A stretch of 64,000 nucleotides of DNA from G963666705 sp963666705. Its GTDB lineage: Bacteria > Pseudomonadota > Alphaproteobacteria > CADEGL01. Below, one piece after another: positions 39,551 through 48,204 of the stretch; the stretch's first letter is position 1; every line of letters starts with the position of its first letter. Where the stretch lies: NCBI GenBank assembly GCA_963666705.2, contig CAXXKO010000001.1:434001-498000 (forward strand), written 5' to 3'. The position numbers were made by a program, and so were the translations under genes. The notes under the pieces are model-generated. The model saw only the letters and a program-made list of their open reading frames with translations. It searched no databases and was not told the origin of the DNA.

Positions 39551-40783
39551 TCAGGATGGATCGTCGATGAATCCCCACGCGTCGATTTCGACGAGCAGCT
39601 CCTCACGCGCCAGACCTTTGACCACGATCCCCGTGCCGCAGGGCCAGAGCGCATCGAAGTACTGTCGAATCATCGGATAGACAGCCATGCGATGGGCGCG
39701 ATCGGTCACATAGACGATGATGCGGACGACATCGCCCAGGCCGCCCCCGGCCATCTCGATGAGGGCCTTGATGTTCTCGCAGGCTTGCCGAGCCTGAGCC
39801 GCCGCGTCGCCGATACCGATCAGCTCGCCATCCAGCGTGAAAGCCGTCTGGCCCTGAATGTAGACATGGTTGCCCGCGCGGCAGCATTGGACGGCCCGGC
39901 CGGTGCTTCCCGGCATGGCCAGAGGGGCCAGGTCCTGGGTGCGAACGACCGTCTTGGAGACACGGTCATCATCGATAAAGCCCCAAGCGTCGATCTCGAC
40001 GAGGAGCTCCTCGCGGGCGAGCCCGGGAACGACGAGGCCCGTGCCGCAGGGCAAGGGGTCGCCGAGATAGCTTTCGATGACTGGATAGGCCGCGAGCCGA
40101 TGGGCGGAATCGGTCACATAGGTGACGACGCGAACCAGGTCACCAAGCGATCCGCCGGCCGCCTCCATCAGGGCCTCGATGTTCTCGCAGGCCTGGCGGG
40201 CCTGGGCGGCCGGATCGCCGACGCCGACCAGCGCGCCATCGAGCGTGTACGCCGTCTGCCCCTGGATGTAGACATGATTGCCGGCCCGGTAGACTTGCGC
40301 GGCCATCCCGGCCGTGCCTGTCATGCGGGTGGGCCCGAGATGCTTGCTCCGCACCAGGCTCTTCTGGGTGTCCTCGTCGTCGATGAAGGCCCATGCGTCG
40401 ATCTCGACCAGCATCTCCTCCCGGGCGAGCCCCTCGACCACGAGCCCCGTGCCACATGGCACCGGCTCCCCGAAATACTCGCGCATCACGGGATAGACGG
40501 CATCGCGAAATCCGCGGTCGGTGACATGGGTGACGACGCGCACGATGTCGCCGAGGCTGCCTCCGGCCATCTCCATGAGTGCCTTGAGGTTGTCGCAGGC
40601 CTGTCGGGCCTGGGCGCCCGCGTCGCCGGCGCCGACCAGCATGCCGTCGAAGGTGTGCCCGGTCTGGCCGGTGATCCACACGAAGTTGCCGGCGCGGGTG
40701 CACTGGGCCACCACGACGCCCTCGCTGCCGGGCAGCCGCAGGGGCGTGAAATCTTGCTGGAAGACGAGCTGTTTCTCGGTCAT
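39551..40783 (-). CDS. Triple RidA (YjgF/YER057c/UK114) domain fusion
   Basis: 410 residues made of three complete RidA-like domains (about 1-135, 136-268 and 269-410). Each has GQTG/GQTA after the first strand, QARQAC(D/E)N(L/I), GGxLGD(I/L/V)VR, VTD, and P(C)GTG(L/I)VV..LAREE(M/L)LVEIDAW. Single-domain RidA proteins form trimers and hydrolyse reactive imines; this protein looks like a covalent trimer. The position of the catalytic Arg of true RidA (R-S-C-V) reads G-T-G-L or G-T-G-I in all three, so it belongs to a non-archetypal Rid subgroup. It lies 210 bases downstream of an amidohydrolase gene on the same strand. Start at 40783 with a weak ribosome-binding site. Confidence 0.93.
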   Translation of the reverse strand: MTEKQLVFQQDFTPLRLPGSEGVVVAQCTRAGNFVWITGQTGHTFDGMLVGAGDAGAQARQACDNLKALMEMAGGSLGDIVRVVTHVTDRGFRDAVYPVMREYFGEPVPCGTGLVVEGLAREEMLVEIDAWAFIDDEDTQKSLVRSKHLGPTRMTGTAGMAAQVYRAGNHVYIQGQTAYTLDGALVGVGDPAAQARQACENIEALMEAAGGSLGDLVRVVTYVTDSAHRLAAYPVIESYLGDPLPCGTGLVVPGLAREELLVEIDAWGFIDDDRVSKTVVRTQDLAPLAMPGSTGRAVQCCRAGNHVYIQGQTAFTLDGELIGIGDAAAQARQACENIKALIEMAGGGLGDVVRIIVYVTDRAHRMAVYPMIRQYFDALWPCGTGIVVKGLAREELLVEIDAWGFIDDPS

Positions 40784-40993
40784 GTCACCGCAGCTTGGTA
40801 TCAATGGGTCGCCGCGCCGACCAGCACGGTACATCCACCGGCGGGCAATTGGTAGCGCATCCCCGAAGCGTTCGGTCCCCCCGGCGCGGCGCGGCGGACC
40901 CACGCGAGGGGTTACGCGCGAAGGGTGACCTCAGGCGCGCGCGCTTCTCAAAGGACACGGATGCCGATTCTCCAAGCCAGCAAATGGATCGGC

Positions 40994-42367
40994 TCAAGGA
41001 TGGCCCGTCAGACCCGGCACCGCGTCGTAATCGCCGTGGCGCTCGAAGAACCGGGCCCAGGCCGCGTCCGATGCCATGGCCGCTTCGTCGAGCAGCGCTT
41101 CCTCGCTCTCGCCGACCACTTCGCCGTCGCGGACGACGGTGCGGCCATCCACCATCACCGTCTCCACGTCCCTGGCGTGGGCGTGGTAGACGAGGGTGCG
41201 CAACGGGTCGTTCACCGGCGTGAGGCCGTAGCGGCGCATGTCCACGATCTGGAGATCGGCGCGCTTGCCCACCTCGAGCGACCCGGTGAGGCGGTCGAGA
41301 CCGAGGGCCCGGGCCGCATCGATGGTCGCAAGGCCGAGCGCCTCGGCCGCCGGCAGCACGTCCGGATCGTTCGCATCGATCCGCGCCACCGCGATGCACG
41401 AGCGGATCAGGTCGAAATAGTCGCTGAAGTAATTGTCGATGCCGAGCCCGACATTCACGCCGCGCGCCCGCAGGCCGGCGACCGGGGCGATGCTGCCGCG
41501 GAACTGGTTCATATGGGGGCAATGGGCGAGATGCGCTCCGGTGTCCGCCAGGACCTCGGCGTCGCCCTCGGCCATCTTGTTGCAGTGAACGGCGACCACG
41601 TCCGGGGCCAGGAACCCATGCTCGCGCGCGTACGCGAAGGACCCGATTCCGCGCAGGTCCCGAACCGCCCGATCCTCACCGGTCCCGATATGGATCGAGA
41701 GGCGCAGCGAAAGCCTGTCCGCGGCGTCACGGAGCCCGCGCAACAGGGCGGGCGAGGAGGTCACGGTCGCGTTCGCGGTCATCATCGCGGTGATGCGCCC
41801 CTCGGCCTTGCCGTGCCACGTTTGCGCGAAGCCGATAGCCTGGGCGAGCTGGCGCTCGCGCACCGCCGCGTCGAAGACGGTCTCGCCCGCCGTCATGCGG
41901 TCGATATCGATGTCGAGCACCATCACGCCCATGGCCGCGCGCATCCCGACGCGCTCGATATAGGGCGCGAAGACATCGACCTCCTCCTCCATCTCAAGGA
42001 TGGTCGTCGTGCCGCCGCGCAGCAACTCCGCGATCGCGAGTGAGCCGATCGCCCGGCGCTCGTCGCGTTGCATGAGGAGTGCCATGGGATTGTACAAGCG
42101 CTGGGCGGGCGCCTGGCCGATATCCTCCCCCCGCCCACGAAACACCGCGTATCCGACATGGTTGTGCGCGCTTACGAACCCGGGAAGCACCACCTTGCCG
42201 CGCCCGTCGATCACGATGTCGGGAGACGGGTTGCGCTCGGAAACCGCGTCGCTCGGACCGACATCGGCGATTTCGTTCCCGGAGATGAAAATCGCACCGG
42301 GGGTGAACGAGTTGCGCCGGGGATCGACCGTTATGACGGTGGCATCCCTGATCAAGGCCTTCAACAT
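40994..42367 (-). CDS. Amidohydrolase-superfamily deaminase (TRZ/ATZ, chlorohydrolase type)
   Basis: 457 residues. An N-terminal composite strand region (LIRDATVITVDPRRNSFTPG) precedes the metal site HxH in PGFVSAHNHVGYA; SIHIGTGED, VVAVHCNKMAEGDAE and LGIDNYFSDYFD supply the remaining His, Glu and Asp ligands of the cytosine-deaminase/TrzN-like group. It hydrolyses an amine or halide from a heterocycle in the cytoplasm. GGGGAGG precedes ATG 42367 by 6 bases. With the triple RidA protein downstream it may handle one nitrogen compound, the Rid domains dealing with reactive intermediates; that is inference. Confidence 0.9.
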   Translation of the reverse strand: MLKALIRDATVITVDPRRNSFTPGAIFISGNEIADVGPSDAVSERNPSPDIVIDGRGKVVLPGFVSAHNHVGYAVFRGRGEDIGQAPAQRLYNPMALLMQRDERRAIGSLAIAELLRGGTTTILEMEEEVDVFAPYIERVGMRAAMGVMVLDIDIDRMTAGETVFDAAVRERQLAQAIGFAQTWHGKAEGRITAMMTANATVTSSPALLRGLRDAADRLSLRLSIHIGTGEDRAVRDLRGIGSFAYAREHGFLAPDVVAVHCNKMAEGDAEVLADTGAHLAHCPHMNQFRGSIAPVAGLRARGVNVGLGIDNYFSDYFDLIRSCIAVARIDANDPDVLPAAEALGLATIDAARALGLDRLTGSLEVGKRADLQIVDMRRYGLTPVNDPLRTLVYHAHARDVETVMVDGRTVVRDGEVVGESEEALLDEAAMASDAAWARFFERHGDYDAVPGLTGHP

Positions 42368-42487
42368 TGCTGCCTCCCCATAAGAACCTTCGGTCACGAG
42401 ACTCGATCCGCGCGCGCATCGCGGCGGCTGTTGGAGTACGGTAGCAGAGCATAGGTCGAACGCCGATGTTGGAGCGGGCTCATCGCC

Positions 42488-42680
42488 GCCGGGTTGTCTA
42501 ATTCCGGTTCGTTGGTCAAGCCCTTCCGGACCCTTGTCTCCGCCGGGAATACGGTTGTCTGCGAAGTCTTCCCCGACGGGTCCGCCGGGTTGTCTAATTC
42601 CGGTTCGTTGGTCAAGCCCTTCCGGACCCTTGTCTCCGCCGGGAACACGGTTGTCTGCGAAGTCTTCCCCGACGGGTCCG
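42488..42680. repeat. Two direct copies of a 96-bp repeat
   Basis: GCCGGGTTGTCTAATTCCGG begins the unit at about 42488 and again 96 bases later; the copies differ at about one base (AATACGG versus AACACGG). 96 bp is 32 codons, and one minus-strand frame reads through both (GGDKGPEGLDQRTGIRQP), but without start or function I recognise. The repeat lies between the amidohydrolase gene and the IS110 transposase, and the second copy ends near the IS110 side, so it may relate to that insertion. Confidence 0.85.
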
Positions 42681-42847
42681 CCGGGTCGCTTCATGATAGT
42701 GCCCTTTGGCTTCGGCCTCCCAAGGTATCAGGCGCAATCGCGAACGACTGTCCGCTTAGCAACCAAGCGAACGGGATCGCCTCGGCCACCGTCTCGGCGG
42801 GGACGGGTCTTCCGCTTCTCGCGGAGCTCTCTCTTCTCCTTATCCAG

Positions 42848-43882
42848 CTATGCCGTGGCGCTCGCCTCCTTTTCCGGCCAGCGGAAGGCTTCGCCGGTGA
42901 TCAGCATCCGGTGCAGGATCACCGCCAGCCGGCGCGCCAGCGCCACGCAGGCCTTCTTGTGGCTGGTCCGCCTCTTGATCCGGCGCGCCCAGTCCTTCAG
43001 CGGGTGGGCCCGGCGCACCACCGTCAGCAGGCTGTTGGCGGCCTCGTAGAGCAGCGCCCGCAGCATGGCGTCGCCGTGTTTCGAGATGCGCCCCGAATAG
43101 TCCATCCCACCCGACTGCCAGCGCCGCGACGTGAGCCCCACATAGGCGCCCACCGTGCGCGATTTGGCGAACCGCTCCGCTTCGCCAATGGTCGCCACAT
43201 AGGCCAGCGCCGTCACCGGCCCCACCCCCGGCGTGCTCATCAGCAAACGGCAGGCCGGAGAGCCTTTCGCCCGCCCCACGACCGCCTCGTCCAGCCGCCC
43301 GATCTCGCGGCCCAGCGCCGCCGCCGCGGACAGAAGCGGCTCGATCATCACCTTCAGCTCGGGACGCCCCTCCAACGCCTCGCGGACGCGTCCGGCCAGC
43401 TTGCCCGAGCCCTTGGGAAAGCGAAGGCCCAACGACCCCAACAGGCCACGGATCGCGTTCTCCGTATCGCGCCGCTGGCGCACCAGATGACAGCGCGCCT
43501 TGAGAAGTGCCCGCGCCTCCTGCGCCGCCTCGCTCTTCACCGCCACAGGGCGGCAAAACCCCGTGCGCGCGATCTCCGCCAAGAGCTCGGCGTCGTTCGC
43601 ATCCGTCTTGTTGTGCTGAAGGCGCATCACCGCGTTCGCATGGCGCGCGTCGATCACCTCGACCGAGACCCCCAGCCGGCCCAGATCCCGCGCCAGCCAG
43701 CCACTCAGCGTACCCGTCTCCAGAACGATACGGCCAGGGCACGGACAATGCTCCCGCAAAGCTGCGAACAGCGCCCCCGGATCGGTCGCAACCTTGCCGC
43801 GCGCCAATATCTTTCCCGCCACGTCCTTCACGCAAAACGCCGTCTCTTCCTTCGATACGTCAAACCCAACATACTCCGTCAT
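42848..43882 (-). CDS. IS110-family transposase (DEDD)
   Basis: 344 residues. The N-terminal RuvC-like DEDD domain has YVGFDVSKEETAFCV, IVLETGTLSG and LQHNKTDANDAELLAEI; the C-terminal transposase_20 domain has LLMSTPGVGPVTALAYVATI and KSRTVGAYVGLTSRRWQSGG. AAGGAG precedes ATG 43882. IS110 elements lack inverted repeats and carry a structured bridge RNA in a non-coding end; the 42690-42847 flank (downstream of the gene) and 43883-43975 (upstream) are the candidates here. Element ends cannot be fixed by eye. Confidence 0.93.
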   Translation of the reverse strand: MTEYVGFDVSKEETAFCVKDVAGKILARGKVATDPGALFAALREHCPCPGRIVLETGTLSGWLARDLGRLGVSVEVIDARHANAVMRLQHNKTDANDAELLAEIARTGFCRPVAVKSEAAQEARALLKARCHLVRQRRDTENAIRGLLGSLGLRFPKGSGKLAGRVREALEGRPELKVMIEPLLSAAAALGREIGRLDEAVVGRAKGSPACRLLMSTPGVGPVTALAYVATIGEAERFAKSRTVGAYVGLTSRRWQSGGMDYSGRISKHGDAMLRALLYEAANSLLTVVRRAHPLKDWARRIKRRTSHKKACVALARRLAVILHRMLITGEAFRWPEKEASATA

Positions 43883-44007
43883 GGTCACTCTCCTTGGTTT
43901 GCCCACTGGGGCGCGTCCTCGCGACCCCGAATCATAGGCCCGGGAGAGTGACCACCGGAATTACGCTATGTATTAGCCGAGTTCGGAAGGGAACGCATTG
44001 ATGCACC

Positions 44008-44622
44008 TCAATCGGGCACCTTCTCGCCCGCGCGGACCGGAGCCTCGAGCCGGTTCTCGGCTGGCGGCCCATGGCACGGGCCGCTGGCCCCGTAGGCGGT
44101 GCTCGGATTGAACGCGTAGTTGAAGTCGAGCACGATCCGGTCTCCCGCCATGCCAAGGTCGGCGCCCTTGATGCCGTCGAGGAGGGTGCGGCCGCTGGCA
44201 TGGGTCTCGGCGCCCGTCGTCGCGTCCGCGAAGGGCAGGAAGAGCCCGCCCCCATAGCCCTCGACCCAGTAGAGGACGAGCTCCCGGCCATAGGCCGGGG
44301 CGAGGCCGGTCGTGCGGGCCACGGGGCGCAGGGCGACCGGGATGCCAGCTTCCGCGCCGGCCTCGAGCGTGCGACCGTCCTCTACCGTCTCGAAGGCGAC
44401 GGTAAAGCGCGCGGCCGGGTCGTAGTCGAAGTAGCGCAGCGCCGTATAGCGGTCCCGCCGGGCGCGTGCGATGGGGGACTGGGCTTGATCGCGGAACAGA
44501 CCGTCGCGGGCCTGACGCCACCGGTGCCACGCCGCCTCGGGGTCGGCGGTGCTTCGTGCCACGGCATAGATCTCGGCCGTCCTGCGGCGCCAGTCGGCGA
44601 GGGCGATGGGATCGGCCGTCAT
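44008..44622 (-). CDS. DUF1684 family protein
   Basis: 204 residues matching the DUF1684 pattern: SPIARARRDRYTALRYFDYD (family form ...R..fpGl..fpyd...r), GYGGGLFLPFADATTGAETH, RTLLDGIKGADLG, VLDFNYAFNPSTAYGASG and CHGPPAENRLEAPV. The family is widespread, sometimes lipoprotein-anchored; here no signal peptide is seen. Biochemical role unknown. It lies between the IS110 element and the crotonase gene on the same strand, 28 bases from it. Confidence 0.88.
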   Translation of the reverse strand: MTADPIALADWRRRTAEIYAVARSTADPEAAWHRWRQARDGLFRDQAQSPIARARRDRYTALRYFDYDPAARFTVAFETVEDGRTLEAGAEAGIPVALRPVARTTGLAPAYGRELVLYWVEGYGGGLFLPFADATTGAETHASGRTLLDGIKGADLGMAGDRIVLDFNYAFNPSTAYGASGPCHGPPAENRLEAPVRAGEKVPD

Positions 44623-44650
44623 GACCGGACGGGGTGCCCGGGGAACGCTC

Positions 44651-45460
44651 TCAGGTGGCCCATGGCGGGTCCCGCCTGGCGAGGAAGGCCTCGATGCCGG
44701 CCCGCGTCGCCGGATCGCGCAGCAGGCGCACGAGGCTGTGCCCGGCATCGTCGCACACCGCCGCCCGGGGCCGCTCGGCGACCGAGAGGACGAGCCGCTT
44801 GACGGCGGCGACGGCACTGGGTTCGCAACGCCTGACCTCGTCGAGAGTCGACGCCAGCCGCGCCTCGACCGCCGCCCGGTCGTCACAGACGTGGTGGGCG
44901 AGGCCGATGGCCCGCGCTTCGGCGGCCCCGATACGCGCGCCCGTGACGGCGAGGCGCCGCGCCTGACCGTCGCCGATGCGCCGCACCGCGAAGGGGATGA
45001 GCTGAGAGGGGATGAAACCGACGCGCGGCTCCGGCAGGGCGAAGACCGCATCCGCGCCCGCGATCACCACGTCGGCGCAGCAGGCCATGCCGAAGCCGCC
45101 GCCCACGGCCGCCCCCTCGACGACGGCGACGACCGCCTGGGGCAGCGCGTTCAGGTCCTCGAGCACCGCGCCGAATTGGCGGTAGGCGGCATAGAGCGGA
45201 TCGGCCTCGCCGGTCCCGGGCGGTGGCGGCATCTCGCGTATGGCGTTCAAGTCGCCGCCGGCGCAGAAATTGCCGCCCGCCCCCCTCAAGACGACCGCGC
45301 GCAGGCCCGGATCCACCCGCGCCCGCGCCACCACGGCGCCGATCTCGCGCATCATCCCGTGGGTGAGCGCGTTGCGGTCCGCGGGCCGGTCGAAGGTGAC
45401 GTCGAGCCGCCATCCCTCGCGCCGAACCCGGAGCGTCTCGTATCTGATTTCCCCGGTCAT
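44651..45460 (-). CDS. Enoyl-CoA hydratase/isomerase (crotonase) family protein
   Basis: 269 residues. The oxyanion hole is formed by NFCAGGDLNAI and EGAAVGGGFGMACCAD, and an acidic residue is present in ALPEPRVGFIPSQL. This is a fatty-acid or amino-acid catabolism enzyme acting on acyl-CoA thioesters; the exact reaction cannot be told. Start at 45460, without an obvious Shine-Dalgarno sequence; 9 bases upstream is an alternative ATG. Divergent from the CDF gene. A fragment of another crotonase C-terminus may lie in the broken gene at 46.5 kb. Confidence 0.92.
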   Translation of the reverse strand: MTGEIRYETLRVRREGWRLDVTFDRPADRNALTHGMMREIGAVVARARVDPGLRAVVLRGAGGNFCAGGDLNAIREMPPPPGTGEADPLYAAYRQFGAVLEDLNALPQAVVAVVEGAAVGGGFGMACCADVVIAGADAVFALPEPRVGFIPSQLIPFAVRRIGDGQARRLAVTGARIGAAEARAIGLAHHVCDDRAAVEARLASTLDEVRRCEPSAVAAVKRLVLSVAERPRAAVCDDAGHSLVRLLRDPATRAGIEAFLARRDPPWAT

Positions 45461-45572
45461 GGCGCGCATTCTGGCGTCCCGCGCCCGGCGGGGAAAGCCC
45501 CGCGGCCCGACGGCCGGTGCGGCCTCGGGTGAAAATGCATTAGGATGCGCCACCCTCGCCCGGACCGGAGCC

Positions 45573-46520
45573 ATGGCCAAACATTCCTCGCGCAAGGTGA
45601 TCCTCGCGGCGCTCGCCGGCAACACGCTGATCGCCGCCACCAAGTTCGCGGCGGCGGCCATGACCGGCAGCTCGGCCATGTTCAGCGAGGCCATCCATTC
45701 CCTGGTCGATACGGGCAACCAGCTCCTCCTGCTCCTGGGCCTGCGCCGGGCGCGGCGCCCGGCCGACGAGCGCCACCCCTTCGGCTACGGGCGCGAGGTC
45801 TATTTCTGGTCCTTCTGCGTGGCCATCCTGGTGTTCGCCGTGGGCGCCGGCCTCTCCCTCTACGAGGGCGTGAACAAGGTGATCGAGCCCCACCCGGTGA
45901 GGAACGCCTTCATCAACTATATCGTGCTCGCCATCGCCCTCGCCTTCGAGGCCGGGGCCTGGTGGATCGCGTTCGTGGAGTTCCGCAAGACCAAGGGGAC
46001 GATGGGCTATGTCGAGGCCGTCCGGTCGAGCAAGGACCCCACCGTCTTCGTGGTCCTGTTCGAGGATTCGGCCGCCATGCTCGGCCTCGTTGTGGCGGCG
46101 GCGGGCCTGGCGCTGGCCGAAGCGCTGGGCGCCCCGGCCCTCGACGGGGTGGCCTCGATCCTGATCGGCCTCATCCTCGGCGTGACGGCGGTGCTGCTCG
46201 CGTACGAATGCAAGGGCCTCCTCATCGGCGAAGGCGCGCGCCCGGCGCTCGTGGCGGGCGTCCACCGCATCGTCAGGGCCGAGCGCGGAATCATCCGCAC
46301 CAACGAGGTCCTCACCATGCATATGGGGCCATCGGACGTGCTGGTGACCCTGAGCCTCGATTTCGATCCTCATCTCAGCTCCGACAATGTCGAGGCGGCC
46401 GTCTCCTCGATCGAGCGGCGCCTCAAGGCCGGCTTTCCCGAGATCACCCGCGTCTTCATCGAGGCGCAGAGCTGGGCCGCCCACCGCCGCGATGCACGCG
46501 CCGCGCGGCCGGGTGATTGA
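45573..46520 (+). CDS. Cation diffusion facilitator (CDF) transporter
   Basis: 315 residues. Six membrane segments carry the family metal sites: AMFSEAIHSLVDTGNQLL (HxxxD form) and DPTVFVVLFEDSAAMLGLVV; between them DERHPFGYGREVYFWSF is the classic CDF motif. The C-terminal cytoplasmic domain is short. It exports divalent metal (Zn, Fe, Co or Mn) against the proton gradient. The membrane-4/5 pair DPTVFVVLFEDSAA differs slightly from the usual ExxHxxxD, as in the FieF-related branch. Start at ATG 45573. Confidence 0.92.
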   Translation: MAKHSSRKVILAALAGNTLIAATKFAAAAMTGSSAMFSEAIHSLVDTGNQLLLLLGLRRARRPADERHPFGYGREVYFWSFCVAILVFAVGAGLSLYEGVNKVIEPHPVRNAFINYIVLAIALAFEAGAWWIAFVEFRKTKGTMGYVEAVRSSKDPTVFVVLFEDSAAMLGLVVAAAGLALAEALGAPALDGVASILIGLILGVTAVLLAYECKGLLIGEGARPALVAGVHRIVRAERGIIRTNEVLTMHMGPSDVLVTLSLDFDPHLSSDNVEAAVSSIERRLKAGFPEITRVFIEAQSWAAHRRDARAARPGD

Positions 46521-47467
46521 GGGGCGGCTATCGCGGCCGGGTGCGTATGACCGTGGCCGAGCGCCTGGCAGGCGGCGCCCCCCTCGCCATCCGGGCGATC
46601 AAGGAGGCGGTCAATATCCAGTGCCGCGACGGCCCCCGCCGCGCCCTGCGCGCCCTCGATCTCCTCTATTACGACCGCCTCGACGACGGCTTGCGCGCGA
46701 TCGGCGCCCTGATCGCCGGCGGCCGCCAGCTTCGCGCTCCGCCCCTCGATCCGCCCGTGCGCCCGGCCTCGGCCCAGGTCGAGTCCGCATACCCAACGGG
46801 CCGCCTCACGGAGCCGGAGGCGAAGGCCCTCCTCGCCGCCCGGGGCATCCCCGTGACGGAGGAGCGCGTGGCCGACTCGGCGCAGAGCGCCGTCGCGGCG
46901 GCGCGATCGATCGGCTACCCGGTCGCCCTCGAGGCCGTGTGCCGAGACCTCGCGCACAAGAGCGACGTGGGCGCGGTCAAGCTCGGCCTCGACGACGCGG
47001 CCGCGGTGCGGGCCGCCTGGGGCGCGATCCATGCCGCCGTCGCCGCCGCCCTGCCGGATGCCGCCCTCGAGGGCTGCTTCGTCCAGGAAATGCGGACCGG
47101 GCGGTTCGAGCTCCTGGTCGGCGCCCGGCGCGACCCCACCTTCGGCCCGGTCGTCGTCGTGGGCGCCGGCGGCACCCTCGTCGAGCTGCACGGCGCCGTG
47201 GCGATATCCCTGGCCCCCGTCTCAGTCGCGACCGCCCACGCCATGCTCGCGGAGCTCTCGATCCGCCCGCTCCTGGAAGGCTAGCGCGGCGACGCCGGCG
47301 CCGACCTCGACGACGCCGCCGCCGTCATCGAGCGCCTGGGCTGGCTCGCCCACGACCTGGGTGAGCGCCTGATCGACCTCGAGGTCAACCCCCTCATGGT
47401 CGGCGCCCCCGGAGAGGGCGCCATCGCCGTGGACGCGCGCGGGACCCTCGCCGGCGCAAGCGGCTAG
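46521..47467 (+). pseudogene. Broken ADP-forming acyl-CoA synthetase ATP-grasp gene with in-frame TAG and fused crotonase-like start
   Basis: From about 46800 the frame reads RLTEPEAKALLAARGIPVTE, SIGYPVALEAVCRDLAHKSD, VGAVKLGL, FVQEMRTGRFELLVGARRDP and TFGPVVVVGAGGTLVELHGA, the ATP-grasp half of NDP-forming acyl-CoA synthetases. At 47282-47284 a TAG replaces what is normally the Gly/Trp-Arg-Gly step; the frame then continues sensibly (RGDAGADLDDAAAVIERLGW, IDLEVNPLMVG) to 47467. The first 60 residues (AERLAGGAPLAIRAIKEAVN) look like a crotonase C-terminus, so a deletion seems to have joined two genes before the nonsense mutation. The N-terminal CoA-binding half is absent. Confidence 0.8.
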
Positions 47468-47581
47468 AGCGGCTCCGATTTTAACGGACCCGCCCTAGCA
47501 TTTTGTCGCTCGCGGCAGCGGACCCTATGGTCCGCGCCTGCGCGGGCGCGCCGGAGGACCGGCGGGCCGCCTTGCGGCCTG

Positions 47582-47610
47582 GAGCGATTCCAGATGAACT
47601 GGAATCGCTC
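47582..47610. terminator. Perfect 12-bp dyad, probable bidirectional terminator or repeat
   Basis: GAGCGATTCCAG / CTGGAATCGCTC with 5-base loop, ending in CTCTAG. This kind of AGAGCGATTCCAG palindrome is common in intergenic DNA of alphaproteobacteria. It lies between the broken synthetase gene and the convergent gfa gene. Confidence 0.7.
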
Positions 47611-47625
47611 TAGTGGCGCGCGCGG

Positions 47626-48204
47626 TCAGTCGCTCAGAACGCCCGACGCCTTGGCCGCGTGGGTGGCGAGCGCGTCCATCAGCGGCGGCGACAGGCAGTC
47701 GTAGGACTCCAGGCCGAGCTCCTTCAGCCGCGCCCTGATACCATCCATCTGATCGGGCTTGGCGCCCGATTCGATGGCCGAGGACACGAAGGCGGCGAAT
47801 TCAGGCGCCGCCCAGCCATCGCTCGCGGACAGCTCGGTGTGAATGAAATCCAGCCCGTAGAAGGGATGGCCCTCGTTCTCGATCCGGCCGTACATGTGGG
47901 TGCCGCAGTCCTTGCAGGCGTGGCGCTGAATGGCCGCGGACGGGTCCACGACCGCGAGCTTGCCCGCGTTCGCCTTCACGCTCAGATTCTCGCGCCCGAC
48001 GACCGCGACCTGCGAGAAGGCGGCGCCTTCGGGCTTCCAGCACTTGGTGCAACCGCAGACATGGTTGTGGGCGCACTGCCCCGTGACCGCGACCTCGACC
48101 GCGTCACTGGCGCAATTGCACGAGAGCGTCCCGCCCGCGAAATCCGCCGCGCCGGCCTTCACGCCGTTGTCCACGGCGGGATGGATCGATACTGCGCTCG
48201 CCAT
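47626..48204 (-). CDS. gfa: S-(hydroxymethyl)glutathione synthase / glutathione-dependent formaldehyde-activating protein
   Basis: 192 residues, as long as the Paracoccus Gfa protein. Zinc-binding Cys are seen in LSCNCASD, NHVCGCTKCWKPEG and RHACKDCGTHMYGR, with the typical IENEGHPFYGLDFIHTELS and the Gfa-specific C-terminus GIRARLKELGLESYDCLSPP. It is proposed to speed the condensation of formaldehyde and glutathione in C1 detoxification, although this catalysis has been questioned for the family. It stands alone here; the dehydrogenase partner is not in the window. Confidence 0.93.
   Translation of the reverse strand: MASAVSIHPAVDNGVKAGAADFAGGTLSCNCASDAVEVAVTGQCAHNHVCGCTKCWKPEGAAFSQVAVVGRENLSVKANAGKLAVVDPSAAIQRHACKDCGTHMYGRIENEGHPFYGLDFIHTELSASDGWAAPEFAAFVSSAIESGAKPDQMDGIRARLKELGLESYDCLSPPLMDALATHAAKASGVLSD

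Noticed and set aside
42394..42648. Minus-strand 84-residue repeat protein in the 96-bp repeats
   Set aside because: Open frame arises from the repeat being a multiple of three; no start signal, and a second frame is open in the same place.
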